A stretch of 64,000 nucleotides of DNA from an uncultured bacterium (GTDB taxonomy: Bacteria; Bacillota; Clostridia; Lachnospirales; Lachnospiraceae): positions 26,916-90,915 of the forward strand of contig CAMFGH010000003.1 of the NCBI GenBank assembly GCA_945949875.1. Direction: 5' to 3'. Shown here one piece after another: positions 19,700 through 28,874 of the stretch. The position numbers were made by a program, and so were the translations under genes. Numbering within the stretch: position 1 is the first letter of the stretch; every line of letters starts with the position of its first letter. The notes beneath the pieces were generated by a model. That model did no database searches. It was not told the DNA's origin and saw only the letters and a list, made by a program, of their open reading frames with translations.

Positions 19700-21043
19700 T
19701 TATAAAAATTTGATTTTTTTCACCATATCCACAAACTCTTTGTTTGTCTTTGTCTTGGAGAACATTTCAATAACCTTGTCCACTGCCTCTTCGGGTTTGA
19801 GCCCATTAAAGGCCTTTCGAATGATATTGATAGCTTCCAGTTCTTCTTCGGAAAGAAGCAGATCCTCCCGTCTGGTTCCGGATTTCGGGATATCGATTGC
19901 AGGGAACACTCTTCTTTCGGACAGCTTTCTGTCCAGTACCATCTCCATGTTACCGGTTCCCTTAAATTCCTCGTATACCACATCATCCATCTTGGATCCG
20001 GTCTCTACCAGGGCTGTTGCCAGGATAGTCAGGGAGCCGCCTCCACGCATATTACGTGCTGCACCAAAAAAACGTTTGGGCATATGAAGTGCTGCAGGAT
20101 CCAGACCACCGGATAAGGTTCTTCCTGACGGTGGTACCGTCAGATTGTATGCTCTGGTAAGTCTTGTGATGGAATCCAGAAGAATGCAGACATCTTTCTT
20201 ATGTTCTACCAATCTCTTGGCACGCTCAATTACCATTTCGGAAACTCTCTTATGATGTTCCGGAAGTTCATCAAAAGTGGAATAAATCACTTCCACATTT
20301 GGTCCTTCAATGGCTTCTTTTATATCAGTCACCTCTTCCGGTCGCTCATCAATCAGCAGAATGATCAGATGTACTTCCGGCGAATTCCTTTTCAGGGACT
20401 TTGCCACCTCTTTTAATAAGGTTGTCTTACCTGCCTTTGGAGGAGATACGATCATACCACGCTGGCCCTTTCCTACCGGGCTCATCAGGTCCATAATACG
20501 CATGGCAACCGACGCTCCGGGTGTTTCCAGACGAAGTCTTTCATCCGGGAAGATAGGGGTCATATCTTCGAAATTTGCACGCCTCTGTGCCACCTCCGGC
20601 GGAAATCCATTGATTTTTTTCAGAAAAAGAAGTGCACTGAATTTCTCTCCTTGTGTCTTTATCCTGGTATTTCCCTCAATAATATCACCGGTTTTCAAAT
20701 TAAAGCGGCGAATCTGGCTTGGTGCCACATAGACGTCATTTTCCCCGGGAAGATAGTTCTCACAACGTATAAATCCATAACCGTCCGGCATTACTTCCAA
20801 AATGCCATGTGCCTTTATACCGCTGTCCAGTTCAGCAGGATATGACTCTTCTTCTTTTACCACATTACTGGCAGGCAAAATCGGTTTTACCTCTACCGGA
20901 TTCCCGTTTTCTTCATCTTTCTTATCTTCTTCCAGCATTGCCTCGATCAAATCCGTTTTTTTCAACCCGGTCACTTTGATACCACGGTTTTTTGCAATCG
21001 CTTTCAGATCATTGAGGGCCAAAGTTTCATACTTTTCTCTCAT
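19700..21043 (-). CDS. rho: Transcription termination factor Rho
   Basis: GQRGMIVSPPKAGKTTLLKEVAKSL; ILLDSITRLTRAYN; RNA-binding YGFIRCENYLPGENDVYV. Confidence 0.97.
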   Translation of the reverse strand: MREKYETLALNDLKAIAKNRGIKVTGLKKTDLIEAMLEEDKKDEENGNPVEVKPILPASNVVKEEESYPAELDSGIKAHGILEVMPDGYGFIRCENYLPGENDVYVAPSQIRRFNLKTGDIIEGNTRIKTQGEKFSALLFLKKINGFPPEVAQRRANFEDMTPIFPDERLRLETPGASVAMRIMDLMSPVGKGQRGMIVSPPKAGKTTLLKEVAKSLKRNSPEVHLIILLIDERPEEVTDIKEAIEGPNVEVIYSTFDELPEHHKRVSEMVIERAKRLVEHKKDVCILLDSITRLTRAYNLTVPPSGRTLSGGLDPAALHMPKRFFGAARNMRGGGSLTILATALVETGSKMDDVVYEEFKGTGNMEMVLDRKLSERRVFPAIDIPKSGTRREDLLLSEEELEAINIIRKAFNGLKPEEAVDKVIEMFSKTKTNKEFVDMVKKIKFL

Positions 21044-21430
21044 GTCACCCATTTTACACATTCCTCCTTTTTTAACCTCATTTACACAATTTTTGAAACA
21101 TTTATTATTGTTATTAATCTCGCTCTGCTTGTAAAATACTTCATCGTGTTAAAACTCTTGAAATACTGGAATCCAAAGGTAAATGAACATATACTGCTGC
21201 ATTTATAGATAGTAAAAGACAAAAAGATTTGTTCAGAATTTCTCTGTCTGATTTGTACATTATATAACATTCCCTTTTTTTTGCCAAGGGTTGATTTGCG
21301 GTAATTTCAAAGGGTTTTTCCGCTTGTTTTTCTTTTTCGTTTAGTATATCATCATATTCGTAGTTTCTTATAAATATAGAACGAATAAACAGATCATGTA
21401 ACAAATGTAAATAAAAGAAAGGCGATCCCC

Positions 21431-22585
21431 ATGACAACAAATGAAAAAGCATTAATGCTCCATAAACAGTGGAATGGTAAACTGGAAACCATCTCAAAAA
21501 CCCCTGTAAAATCCAGAGAGGATTTAGCACTTGCATACACACCCGGTGTTGCTGAACCATGTAAAGTTATCGCAGAAGATAAAGAAGCTGCCTATACTTA
21601 TACCTGGAAATCCAACACGGTTGCTGTAGTATCTGACGGTTCTGCAGTTCTGGGTCTGGGAAATATCGGTCCCTATGCCGCCATGCCGGTTATGGAAGGG
21701 AAAGCAGTTCTTTTCAAAGAATTTGGTGGAGTCAATGCGGTTCCAATCTGCCTTGATACCCAGGATACGGAAGAAATCATCAAAGCAGTCACTTATCTGG
21801 CTCCCGGTTTCGGTGGAATCAATCTGGAAGATATTTCTGCTCCCAGATGTTTTGAAATCGAAGAACGTCTGAAAGAAATACTGGATATCCCGGTCTTTCA
21901 TGATGACCAGCACGGTACTGCCATTGTGGTACTTGCCGGAATCATCAATGCGCTGAAAGTGGTAAAAAAAGAAGTGGCTGATTGTAAAGTAGTGGTAAAT
22001 GGTGCCGGTTCTGCCGGAGTGGCAATCACCAAACTGCTTTTAACCTATGGTTTTAAAAATGTCATCATGTGTGACAAAGTGGGGATTGTATCCAAAGAAA
22101 CAGAAGGTCTGAACTGGATGCAGCAGAAAATGACAGAAGTCACCAATCCAAATAATGAAACCGGTCTGTTAAAAGATGCCATGAAAGGTGCCGATATCTT
22201 TGTTGGGGTATCTGCTCCCGGTATTGTGACTCCGGAAATGGTTCAGTCCATGAATCATGACGCCATTCTCTTTGCCATGGCCAATCCGGTACCGGAAATC
22301 ATGCCGGATGTAGCAAAAGCAGCCGGTGCAAGAGTGGTAGGAACAGGACGTTCCGATTTTCCAAATCAGGTCAATAACGTGGTTGCCTTCCCGGGTATTT
22401 TCAAAGGTGCTTTAGAGGGCCGGGCCACTCAGATTACAGAAGAAATGAAACTGGCAGCTGCCAAAGCTATTGCTTCCCTGGTTCCTGAAGATGAATTAAA
22501 TGAAGACAACATCATGCCGGAAGCATTCCGTCCGGAAGTTGCAGAAGTGGTTGCCCAGGCAGTTAAGAGCCATATTACGAAGTAA
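21431..22585 (+). CDS. Malic enzyme (NAD(P)-dependent)
   Basis: YTPGVAEPCKVIAED...HDDQHGTAIVVLAGIINALK...VVNGAGSAGVAI. Confidence 0.93.
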   Translation: MTTNEKALMLHKQWNGKLETISKTPVKSREDLALAYTPGVAEPCKVIAEDKEAAYTYTWKSNTVAVVSDGSAVLGLGNIGPYAAMPVMEGKAVLFKEFGGVNAVPICLDTQDTEEIIKAVTYLAPGFGGINLEDISAPRCFEIEERLKEILDIPVFHDDQHGTAIVVLAGIINALKVVKKEVADCKVVVNGAGSAGVAITKLLLTYGFKNVIMCDKVGIVSKETEGLNWMQQKMTEVTNPNNETGLLKDAMKGADIFVGVSAPGIVTPEMVQSMNHDAILFAMANPVPEIMPDVAKAAGARVVGTGRSDFPNQVNNVVAFPGIFKGALEGRATQITEEMKLAAAKAIASLVPEDELNEDNIMPEAFRPEVAEVVAQAVKSHITK

Positions 22586-22650
22586 ATTTATAAAACCATA
22601 TTTCTGACATAACAGCAGAATCCTATTAATATAATCTTATATAAAATCCT

Positions 22651-23619
22651 ATGGCAAACAAGATTCCTTATCCGGATTTCTGGCTGGATAAGCCTTACTA
22701 TTCTTTAAACGCTTATCTCCGGAAACAGTATGGTCAAAAAGTATATAAGCTTTCACTGGATGCGTCCCTTTCCTGTCCCAACAGGGATGGAACACTGGAC
22801 ACCAGAGGTTGTATTTTCTGCAGCAGTGGAGGAAGTGGTGATTTTTCCATCAAAATAGCCTCTCCTTCCACCGGGCTTTTCCCGGAAGCTTTTTCCCTTA
22901 TGGAACAGGCTTTTTCGAAACATCCGGGCAGTCCTTTTATTGGATATTTTCAAGCCTTTACCAATACCTATGGTGATATACGCTATCTGGAAGAAATCTA
23001 TTCGGCTGCATTAAAGCTCCCACAAATCATCGGTATTTCTATCGGTACCAGACCCGACTGCATCAGTCAAGAAATTCTGGATTTACTACAGCAGCTCCGC
23101 CTCCAATATCCGGACAAATTCATATGGGTAGAACTGGGATTACAGACAATGCACGAAGACACTGCACTCTATATCCGAAGAGGCTATGATTTATCCTGTT
23201 TTCAAGAGCGTTATGAACTTCTTTCCGGACACGACATTCCTGTCATCATCCATATCATTTTAGGTCTACCGGGTGAGTCAACAGAAAAAATACTTCAGAC
23301 TATTCAATATATAAGCACGCTTCATCCTTTTGGTGTAAAACTGCAGCTGTTACATGTTTTGGAACACACCGACTTAGCAGAAGATTTCCGACAGGAAAAA
23401 TTTCAGGTTTTATCCCTGGAAGAATACATTTCTCTGGTTTCCAGATGCATCTGCTATTTATCTCCGGATATTGTGATTCACCGTGTTACCGGAGACGGTC
23501 CAAAAAATATAACGCTTGCGCCGAAATGGAGTTTTGATAAGAAACGGGTTTTGAATACCCTTCACAAATATTTGCGCGACAATGCTCTGTTTCAGGGGTG
23601 TACGCTTTATCAGCGGTAA
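22651..23619 (+). CDS. Radical SAM protein, YhcC/TIGR01212-like
   Basis: KVYKLSLDASLSCPNRDGTLDTRGCIFCSSGGSGDF; GLQTMHEDTALYIRRGYD. Confidence 0.93.
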   Translation: MANKIPYPDFWLDKPYYSLNAYLRKQYGQKVYKLSLDASLSCPNRDGTLDTRGCIFCSSGGSGDFSIKIASPSTGLFPEAFSLMEQAFSKHPGSPFIGYFQAFTNTYGDIRYLEEIYSAALKLPQIIGISIGTRPDCISQEILDLLQQLRLQYPDKFIWVELGLQTMHEDTALYIRRGYDLSCFQERYELLSGHDIPVIIHIILGLPGESTEKILQTIQYISTLHPFGVKLQLLHVLEHTDLAEDFRQEKFQVLSLEEYISLVSRCICYLSPDIVIHRVTGDGPKNITLAPKWSFDKKRVLNTLHKYLRDNALFQGCTLYQR

Positions 23620-23638
23620 GCTGGAGAAAGGACAGCAC

Positions 23639-24154
23639 ATGGTTCAAGATCCACAGACATTATACAAATTAATGATTCTATATATGCTTAGCAGGGTAAA
23701 CTTTCCTCTGACCAAGGCCCAGATCGGCGATTTCATTCTGGAAAAGGGTTATACCAATTTTCTGACTCTGCAGCAGGTCATCTCAGAACTGATTGATGCT
23801 GATATGATCAAAGCCCAGACCATTCGCAACAGAACTCATCTGACGCTGACCGAAGAAGGTGAACAGACTCTCTCCTACTTTTCCAACCGGATCAGCGATG
23901 TGATCAAAGATCAGATCAATACTTACTTATCCGAAAATGAATTGGAGCTTCGGAATGAGGTATCCATTACTGCCGACTATTACAAATCCACATCCGGTGA
24001 GTACGAAGCCCATCTGGTTGCAAAAGAAAAAAATGTCCCACTGGTGGACATTACACTTTCTGTTCCTGTGGAGGAAGCTGCCATTTCCATTTGCGATAAC
24101 TGGCAGAAAAAAAATCAAATGATCTACCAATATTTAATCCAGCAGCTTTTCTAA
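23639..24154 (+). CDS. DUF4364 family protein
   Basis: MVQDPQTLYKLMILYMLSRVNFPLTKAQIGDFILEKGYTNFLTLQQVISEL; start at ATG 23639 preferred. Confidence 0.88.
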   Translation: MVQDPQTLYKLMILYMLSRVNFPLTKAQIGDFILEKGYTNFLTLQQVISELIDADMIKAQTIRNRTHLTLTEEGEQTLSYFSNRISDVIKDQINTYLSENELELRNEVSITADYYKSTSGEYEAHLVAKEKNVPLVDITLSVPVEEAAISICDNWQKKNQMIYQYLIQQLF

Positions 24155-24173
24155 ACTGCTGGATTTTTATTTG
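24137..24173 (+). terminator. Terminator at 3' end of DUF4364 gene
   Basis: aatccagcagcttttctaaactgctggatttttattt. Confidence 0.85.
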
Positions 24174-24227
24174 CCTTTTCTAGTTCTTCATTCATTTCTT
24201 TTTTATGCTTCCGGGCACTTTTCCCTT

Positions 24228-25577
24228 TTAACTCTCATGTGCATCCGAATCACTTTTCGCTTCTCGTTTAATCCTCTTCATATGCTCCCGGATCTGATTT
24301 TCGTACCCATTTCCGGTAGGCTTGTAAAACTCTGTTCCATTTAATTCATAGGGCAGATACTGTTGCTCCACATAGTGATTTGGATAATCATGGGCATATT
24401 TATATCCGATTCCATGTCCCAATTTTGCTGCTCCTTTATAATGTGCATCCTGTAAATGTGTAGGAATTTTCAGATTTCCTGTCTCACGAACCGCATTTCT
24501 GGCATCAAAGATCGCATTACAGGCTGTGTTACTCTTCGGTGCAGTGGCAATATAGGCCACTGCCTCTGCCAAAATAATCTGCGCCTCCGGCATACCTACT
24601 CTTTCCACTGCAAGCGCTGCACTGGTGGCTACCGTAAGTGCATTGGGATCTGCCAGTCCCACATCTTCGGCAGCACAAATCATCATCCTACGGGCAATAA
24701 AAGTAACCTGTTCCCCCGCTTCCAGCATTCTGGCCAGATAGTAAATGGCCGCATCCGGATCGGAACCACGCATGCTTTTGATAAAAGCAGAAATCGTATC
24801 GTAATGGGAATCCCCGGTTTTATCATATTTTATGGTCCGTTTCTGAATACATTCTTTTGCCACATCCAGTGTCAGATGAATCTTTCCGTCTTCACTGCGC
24901 TTGGTAGTCAATACCCCAAGTTCTATGGCATTTAATGCATGTCTGGCATCTCCACCGGATAAGTCTGCCAGAAATTCCAGTGCGTCTTCATCAATCACTG
25001 CATCATAGGCACCCATTCCTCTATCCTTATCGGAAATCGCTCTTAAGATAAGCTGTTTGATATCCTCTATTTCCAGGGGCTTCAGTTCAAAAATAATGGA
25101 ACGGGATAAAAGAGCCCCATTTACTTCAAAATAGGGATTCTCTGTTGTGGCACCAATCAGAATCACTGTTCCATCCTCTACAAAGGGAAGAAGATAGTCC
25201 TGCTGCCCTTTGTTGAAACGATGAATTTCGTCGATGAAAAGAATAGTCTTTTTTCCATACATGCCAAGGGTATCCTTGGCTTTTGCAACCACCTCTTCCA
25301 TATCCTTTTTCCCAGCCACGGTGGCATTGATCTGGGTAAATTCGGAGCTGGTTGTGCCTGCAATGACTTTTGCCAGGGTGGTTTTTCCTGTTCCGGGTGG
25401 ACCATAAAAAATGATGGAACTGATCTTGTCAGCCTTAATGGCGCGATATAATAACTTGTCTTTTCCTATGATATGCTGTTGTCCAACTACCTCGTCCAAC
25501 GTTCTGGGACGTAATCTTGCTGCCAGGGGGGATTCCTTTTCCATAGTGCCCTGGCGCATGTATTCAAATAAGTCCAT
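24228..25577 (-). CDS. rarA: Replication-associated recombination protein A (AAA+ ATPase)
   Basis: PLAARLRPRTLDEVVGQQHIIG...FYGPPGTGKTTLAKVIA...LFIDEIHRFNKGQQDYLLP. Confidence 0.95.
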   Translation of the reverse strand: MDLFEYMRQGTMEKESPLAARLRPRTLDEVVGQQHIIGKDKLLYRAIKADKISSIIFYGPPGTGKTTLAKVIAGTTSSEFTQINATVAGKKDMEEVVAKAKDTLGMYGKKTILFIDEIHRFNKGQQDYLLPFVEDGTVILIGATTENPYFEVNGALLSRSIIFELKPLEIEDIKQLILRAISDKDRGMGAYDAVIDEDALEFLADLSGGDARHALNAIELGVLTTKRSEDGKIHLTLDVAKECIQKRTIKYDKTGDSHYDTISAFIKSMRGSDPDAAIYYLARMLEAGEQVTFIARRMMICAAEDVGLADPNALTVATSAALAVERVGMPEAQIILAEAVAYIATAPKSNTACNAIFDARNAVRETGNLKIPTHLQDAHYKGAAKLGHGIGYKYAHDYPNHYVEQQYLPYELNGTEFYKPTGNGYENQIREHMKRIKREAKSDSDAHES

Positions 25578-25597
25578 ACTGTTGCCTTTCCAAGTAA

Positions 25598-26220
25598 TTA
25601 TTTTTCTTTATCTCTCAGTTCTTGATAAGCCTTCATCAGCTCTGCCACACATTTGCTTTCTGTCATTTCTTTGATGGAGAAACCATACGCCTGCATGACT
25701 GCTCTGTCATTATTCTGATGAGCTTTCAACAATTCCGGGAACAAATACATTTTTTCACCATACATATCAGCAAAACTATAATCAGAATATTGTGCACGCG
25801 CATCAAGAATTGCCTGAGCAGTTTGTTCAATCTTGGCTTTCTGCAATCCACAAAGCGGTTTTAGCAACAGTCACTGCGAAATCATTAATTTCAATCCCAT
25901 AAAACTGGTCAATAGAAACCTCGATTGGATTGATTGCTGTCCCCCATAGAATCTGACCTTCAACCTGACCCTTTCCCATCCCAATAAGTGTTGCATAACC
26001 GACGTAGAGACAGATAAGTTTCTGTCAAAAAGTTACCACTGCCACAGGCTGGAACTAAAAATGTCAAAGAAGCCAATTTGTTCTGAAACTCTTTCAATTT
26101 CCGTTCTTTTGCAGCTTCTTTTTGTTGTGTATCACTCATTTCTTTCCTCCACTGTGCCTTCACCTGCGCAATGTAGTCCTTTCTTTCATTATACAGAGAA
26201 AATCGAAAACCACAAATCAA
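25598..26220 (-). pseudogene. Remnant of a class I SAM-dependent DNA methyltransferase (type II R-M/MmeI-YeeA-like)
   Basis: Fragments in shifted frames: LTFLVPACGSGNFLTETYLSLRRL (motif I), KGQVEGQILWGTAINPIEVSIDQFYGIEINDFAVTVAKTALWIAES, and a C-terminal IEQTAQAILDARAQY...LLKAHQNNDRAVMQAYGFSI. Confidence 0.85.
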
Positions 26221-26223
26221 AAC

Positions 26224-27249
26224 TCAATCAATAGACAAATCCAATGCATACCGGAACTTAATAATCTCTCCCTGCTCCGTTTCCTTATATGCCCTTTCTT
26301 TATGCATCCGATTCACTATTTGTTCTTTTGTATCTTTGCCACAAATGTCAATTACTTTGTCCAATATTTTAATCTCATCACTATTCAGAGCACTATAGTC
26401 TTCATCTGATGTTTTTACAAAACGATATCCACTACCATCCGGGAATTCTTCTTCCTCATAAGATACTCCTTTCAGGTCAATCAGTGATTTGTGGGCAATT
26501 GGAACTGCTCCCATTGGAAGGGCCGCATAGACTAAACCTGTTATTGCTAAAGTACGTCGTTTAAAAGAAAGGCTGTCCGCATACCAGAGTAGTTTCATTA
26601 ATTTAACCTTATAAAGATGAAACATTTTAGCGGAATTGGCAAAATATCTAATGACTGCAACCACCTTATCTAAATTCAGTCGAGTTCGTCCACAGGAATC
26701 AGGATCATTCTCATATCTTATATACTGGGCAAAAATAGACTTTCGTAAATAATCATCTTGTCTGTCTTCATACCTTTTTGCCACAATTTCATAATACTTT
26801 TGGTAGGCAGGTTCTGAGACTTTCTCTCTTCCCTGGCACAATAACTCCAGAAACCATTCCGGATCACCATCTATTTTTCTTAAAATGAAATCGTGTGCTC
26901 TGTCCTGTACCTGATGACTTTCATAACGCGTAATCGTTTTGCCTCCCCAACCAAGCAGACTGGCAAGGTCTGTCTGACTAATCCCATATTTAGACCGAAT
27001 ATTGCCTATCTCCATAGAAGTCAATAATTGATTTGCCTTCCTATACTCATCTTTCATCGAAATATCATTGTGAGATATCATATCACCTTCTGCTACATAT
27101 TCATCCGCCTTTTCACAATATTCATATTCAGCAGTATAATCTACTACCATACCTTTAAAATTGGTATGTTCTTGTACTCTGACAATCTGAACCTCATGCT
27201 CTTCCATACAGCAGATACACAACTTTCTTACTTTTTTAATTACTTCCAT
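26224..27249 (-). CDS. Chimeric antitoxin: YgiT/MqsA-like Zn finger + HTH + Panacea/SocA-like (DUF4065) domain
   Basis: CICCMEEHEV...YEYC; IRSKYGISQTDLASLLGWGGKTITRYE HTH; C-terminal VAVIRYFANSAKMFHLYKVKLMKLLWYADSLSFKR...AITGLVYAALPMGAVP DUF4065. Confidence 0.88.
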   Translation of the reverse strand: MEVIKKVRKLCICCMEEHEVQIVRVQEHTNFKGMVVDYTAEYEYCEKADEYVAEGDMISHNDISMKDEYRKANQLLTSMEIGNIRSKYGISQTDLASLLGWGGKTITRYESHQVQDRAHDFILRKIDGDPEWFLELLCQGREKVSEPAYQKYYEIVAKRYEDRQDDYLRKSIFAQYIRYENDPDSCGRTRLNLDKVVAVIRYFANSAKMFHLYKVKLMKLLWYADSLSFKRRTLAITGLVYAALPMGAVPIAHKSLIDLKGVSYEEEEFPDGSGYRFVKTSDEDYSALNSDEIKILDKVIDICGKDTKEQIVNRMHKERAYKETEQGEIIKFRYALDLSID

Positions 27250-27259
27250 TCTGCACCTC

Positions 27260-27694
27260 TCACTTTCGATAAGGAAACATTTCCTGACTAAATGGCTTCA
27301 CAGCATAATGAAATGACATTACAAATGTAGTATGTTGACCAAATCCTGACAAATCAAGAAGTTCCACGCGTATTTTTATATAAATCTCATCCTTACCATT
27401 ATATATTTTCCCAAACTCTCTCATTTCACTTTTATTTGGAAATCTGACATCCTTTACTGTCCGCATATAATCCTTTGTTGTCAATGTCAATAATTCTCTT
27501 CTTAGCACTACTTGCGGATCTTCATCTGGGAACAAATGTGCCACCGTATATTGATTCGAAAACTTTTCCTCCCTATTTTCATTCACTTTTCTTATTGCTT
27601 GAAACACTAATTTTGCTCCAGCATTCAATGCGTATTTTAATTTTCCAAGATAAGCACTTATCTCTTCCTCTGATTCAATACGGTAATTTTCCAT
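27260..27694 (-). CDS. Putative MqsR-like (RelE-fold) toxin partner
   Basis: Precedes the MqsA-like gene; hand alignment of LLTLTTKDYMRTVKDV...EMREFGKIYNGKDEIYIKIRVEL..FVMSFHYA to MqsR IIGLSESDFYKSM...WQDVYRP..GQVYLKITV..LIVSF. ATG 27694 preceded by GAGGGGAT. Confidence 0.65.
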   Translation of the reverse strand: MENYRIESEEEISAYLGKLKYALNAGAKLVFQAIRKVNENREEKFSNQYTVAHLFPDEDPQVVLRRELLTLTTKDYMRTVKDVRFPNKSEMREFGKIYNGKDEIYIKIRVELLDLSGFGQHTTFVMSFHYAVKPFSQEMFPYRK

Positions 27695-27713
27695 TTTTAT
27701 CCCCTCTATGCAC

Positions 27714-27729
27714 GGTATCATTTGATACC
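27714..27729. promoter_or_regulatory. Perfect operator-like palindrome GGTATCA-AA-TGATACC in toxin promoter
   Basis: Lies directly downstream of TTGGCA-N17-TACAAT (minus strand; -10 at 27733-27738). Confidence 0.75.
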
Positions 27730-27779
27730 TCGATTGTACCACAATATCATCTCTCTGCCAACAACTTTCTCTAATCTTT

Positions 27780-28520
27780 TTAGTCAAACAAAATCTCGTC
27801 CACCGTGACAAACTCGTATCCCTGTTTTTTTAATTCATCTATAATCTGAAATGCAGCCAGTACGCTGCTTTCATATTCATCATGAAGCAGGATGATTCCA
27901 TGATCCTCTGCTTTGGCGATGACTCTGCGGGCAATCAGGTCTGCACTGTTGCATTTCCAATCCTTGGGATCAATATTCCACAGGATTGGAAGCATATTCC
28001 ATTTCTTTTCGTAGGTCTTATCCCATGCCCCATAGGGAGGACGTACATATTGGATTTCCTGACCGGTGATGTCCTGAAGAAGCTTTGCTGTCTGAAGCAG
28101 TTCCTCTTCAAATTTTTCCGCATTTCTTTTTGTCAGCTGAATGTGGCTATAGGTGTGATTTCCAATCAAATGCCCTTCCTCCTGTAGCCTGCTCACCAGT
28201 TCCGGATAGATTTCCGCATTCTTCCCGAGTACAAAAAAGGAAGCCTTCACTCCTCTTTCTTTCAGACCATCTAAAAGCATTTCCGTATATACCGGATGGG
28301 GTCCGTCATCAAAAGTCAGTGCGATTTTCTTTGCTTCCTCTATTGCTGCCGCATTGCTCACACTTATTGTTTCTACTTTTTTCAAATCCTGAAAGCACAA
28401 AAACAGGAGCAGTATCAATACCACTTCCATGGCAAAAATACATAGCTCCTGTCCTTTCTTATACCATTTCTTCTCTCTGTTCCAACCCATATGCCTGTGC
28501 ATAACTTCAAACCTTTTCAT
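27780..28520 (-). CDS. Polysaccharide deacetylase (NodB homology domain)
   Basis: KKIALTFDDGPHPVYTEMLLDGLKERGVKASFFVLG...HLIGNHTYSH...RPPYG; start uncertain (ATG 28520, or GTG 28607 through repeats). Confidence 0.9.
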   Translation of the reverse strand: MKRFEVMHRHMGWNREKKWYKKGQELCIFAMEVVLILLLFLCFQDLKKVETISVSNAAAIEEAKKIALTFDDGPHPVYTEMLLDGLKERGVKASFFVLGKNAEIYPELVSRLQEEGHLIGNHTYSHIQLTKRNAEKFEEELLQTAKLLQDITGQEIQYVRPPYGAWDKTYEKKWNMLPILWNIDPKDWKCNSADLIARRVIAKAEDHGIILLHDEYESSVLAAFQIIDELKKQGYEFVTVDEILFD

Positions 28521-28553
28521 ATGTTTGGAACTATTATATGCACTCACCTTAGC

Positions 28554-28613
28554 AAAAAGTATTCTCACAAAGAGTATTCTTACAAAAAGTACTTCTACAA
28601 ATTGCACTTATAC
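28554..28613. repeat. 15-bp tandem repeat, four units
   Basis: AAAAAGTATTCTCAC / AAAGAGTATTCTTAC / AAAAAGTACTTCTAC / AAATTGCACTTATAC. Confidence 0.85.
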
Positions 28614-28781
28614 AAACTGGTTCTTCTCCGGATCATAATGGTAATCGATTGCATTCAGCTTCTCTACGATTTCCTGTCTGGAAACATCCAGATCATCACA
28701 CAGTGCATCCAGATCTTTATAATAGTCCCGCAGCTTTAAATTCAAAAAGCTGAGAAGCATAACCGGGTCTGATGGAATCAT
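28608..28781 (-). CDS. DUF4250 family protein (57 aa; below the ORF-track cutoff)
   Basis: MIPSDPVMLLSFLNLKLRDYYKDLDALCDDLDVSRQEIVEKLNAIDYHYDPEKNQFV read from the minus strand. Confidence 0.85.
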   Translation of the reverse strand: MIPSDPVMLLSFLNLKLRDYYKDLDALCDDLDVSRQEIVEKLNAIDYHYDPEKNQFV

Positions 28782-28874
28782 ATTGTCTTCCTCCTGTCAA
28801 AACAAACTTTATAATGTACTTTTTGGCTTACCTTTTACTCATATTTCTTATCGTGCTTTTCTATTGCACCTTTC

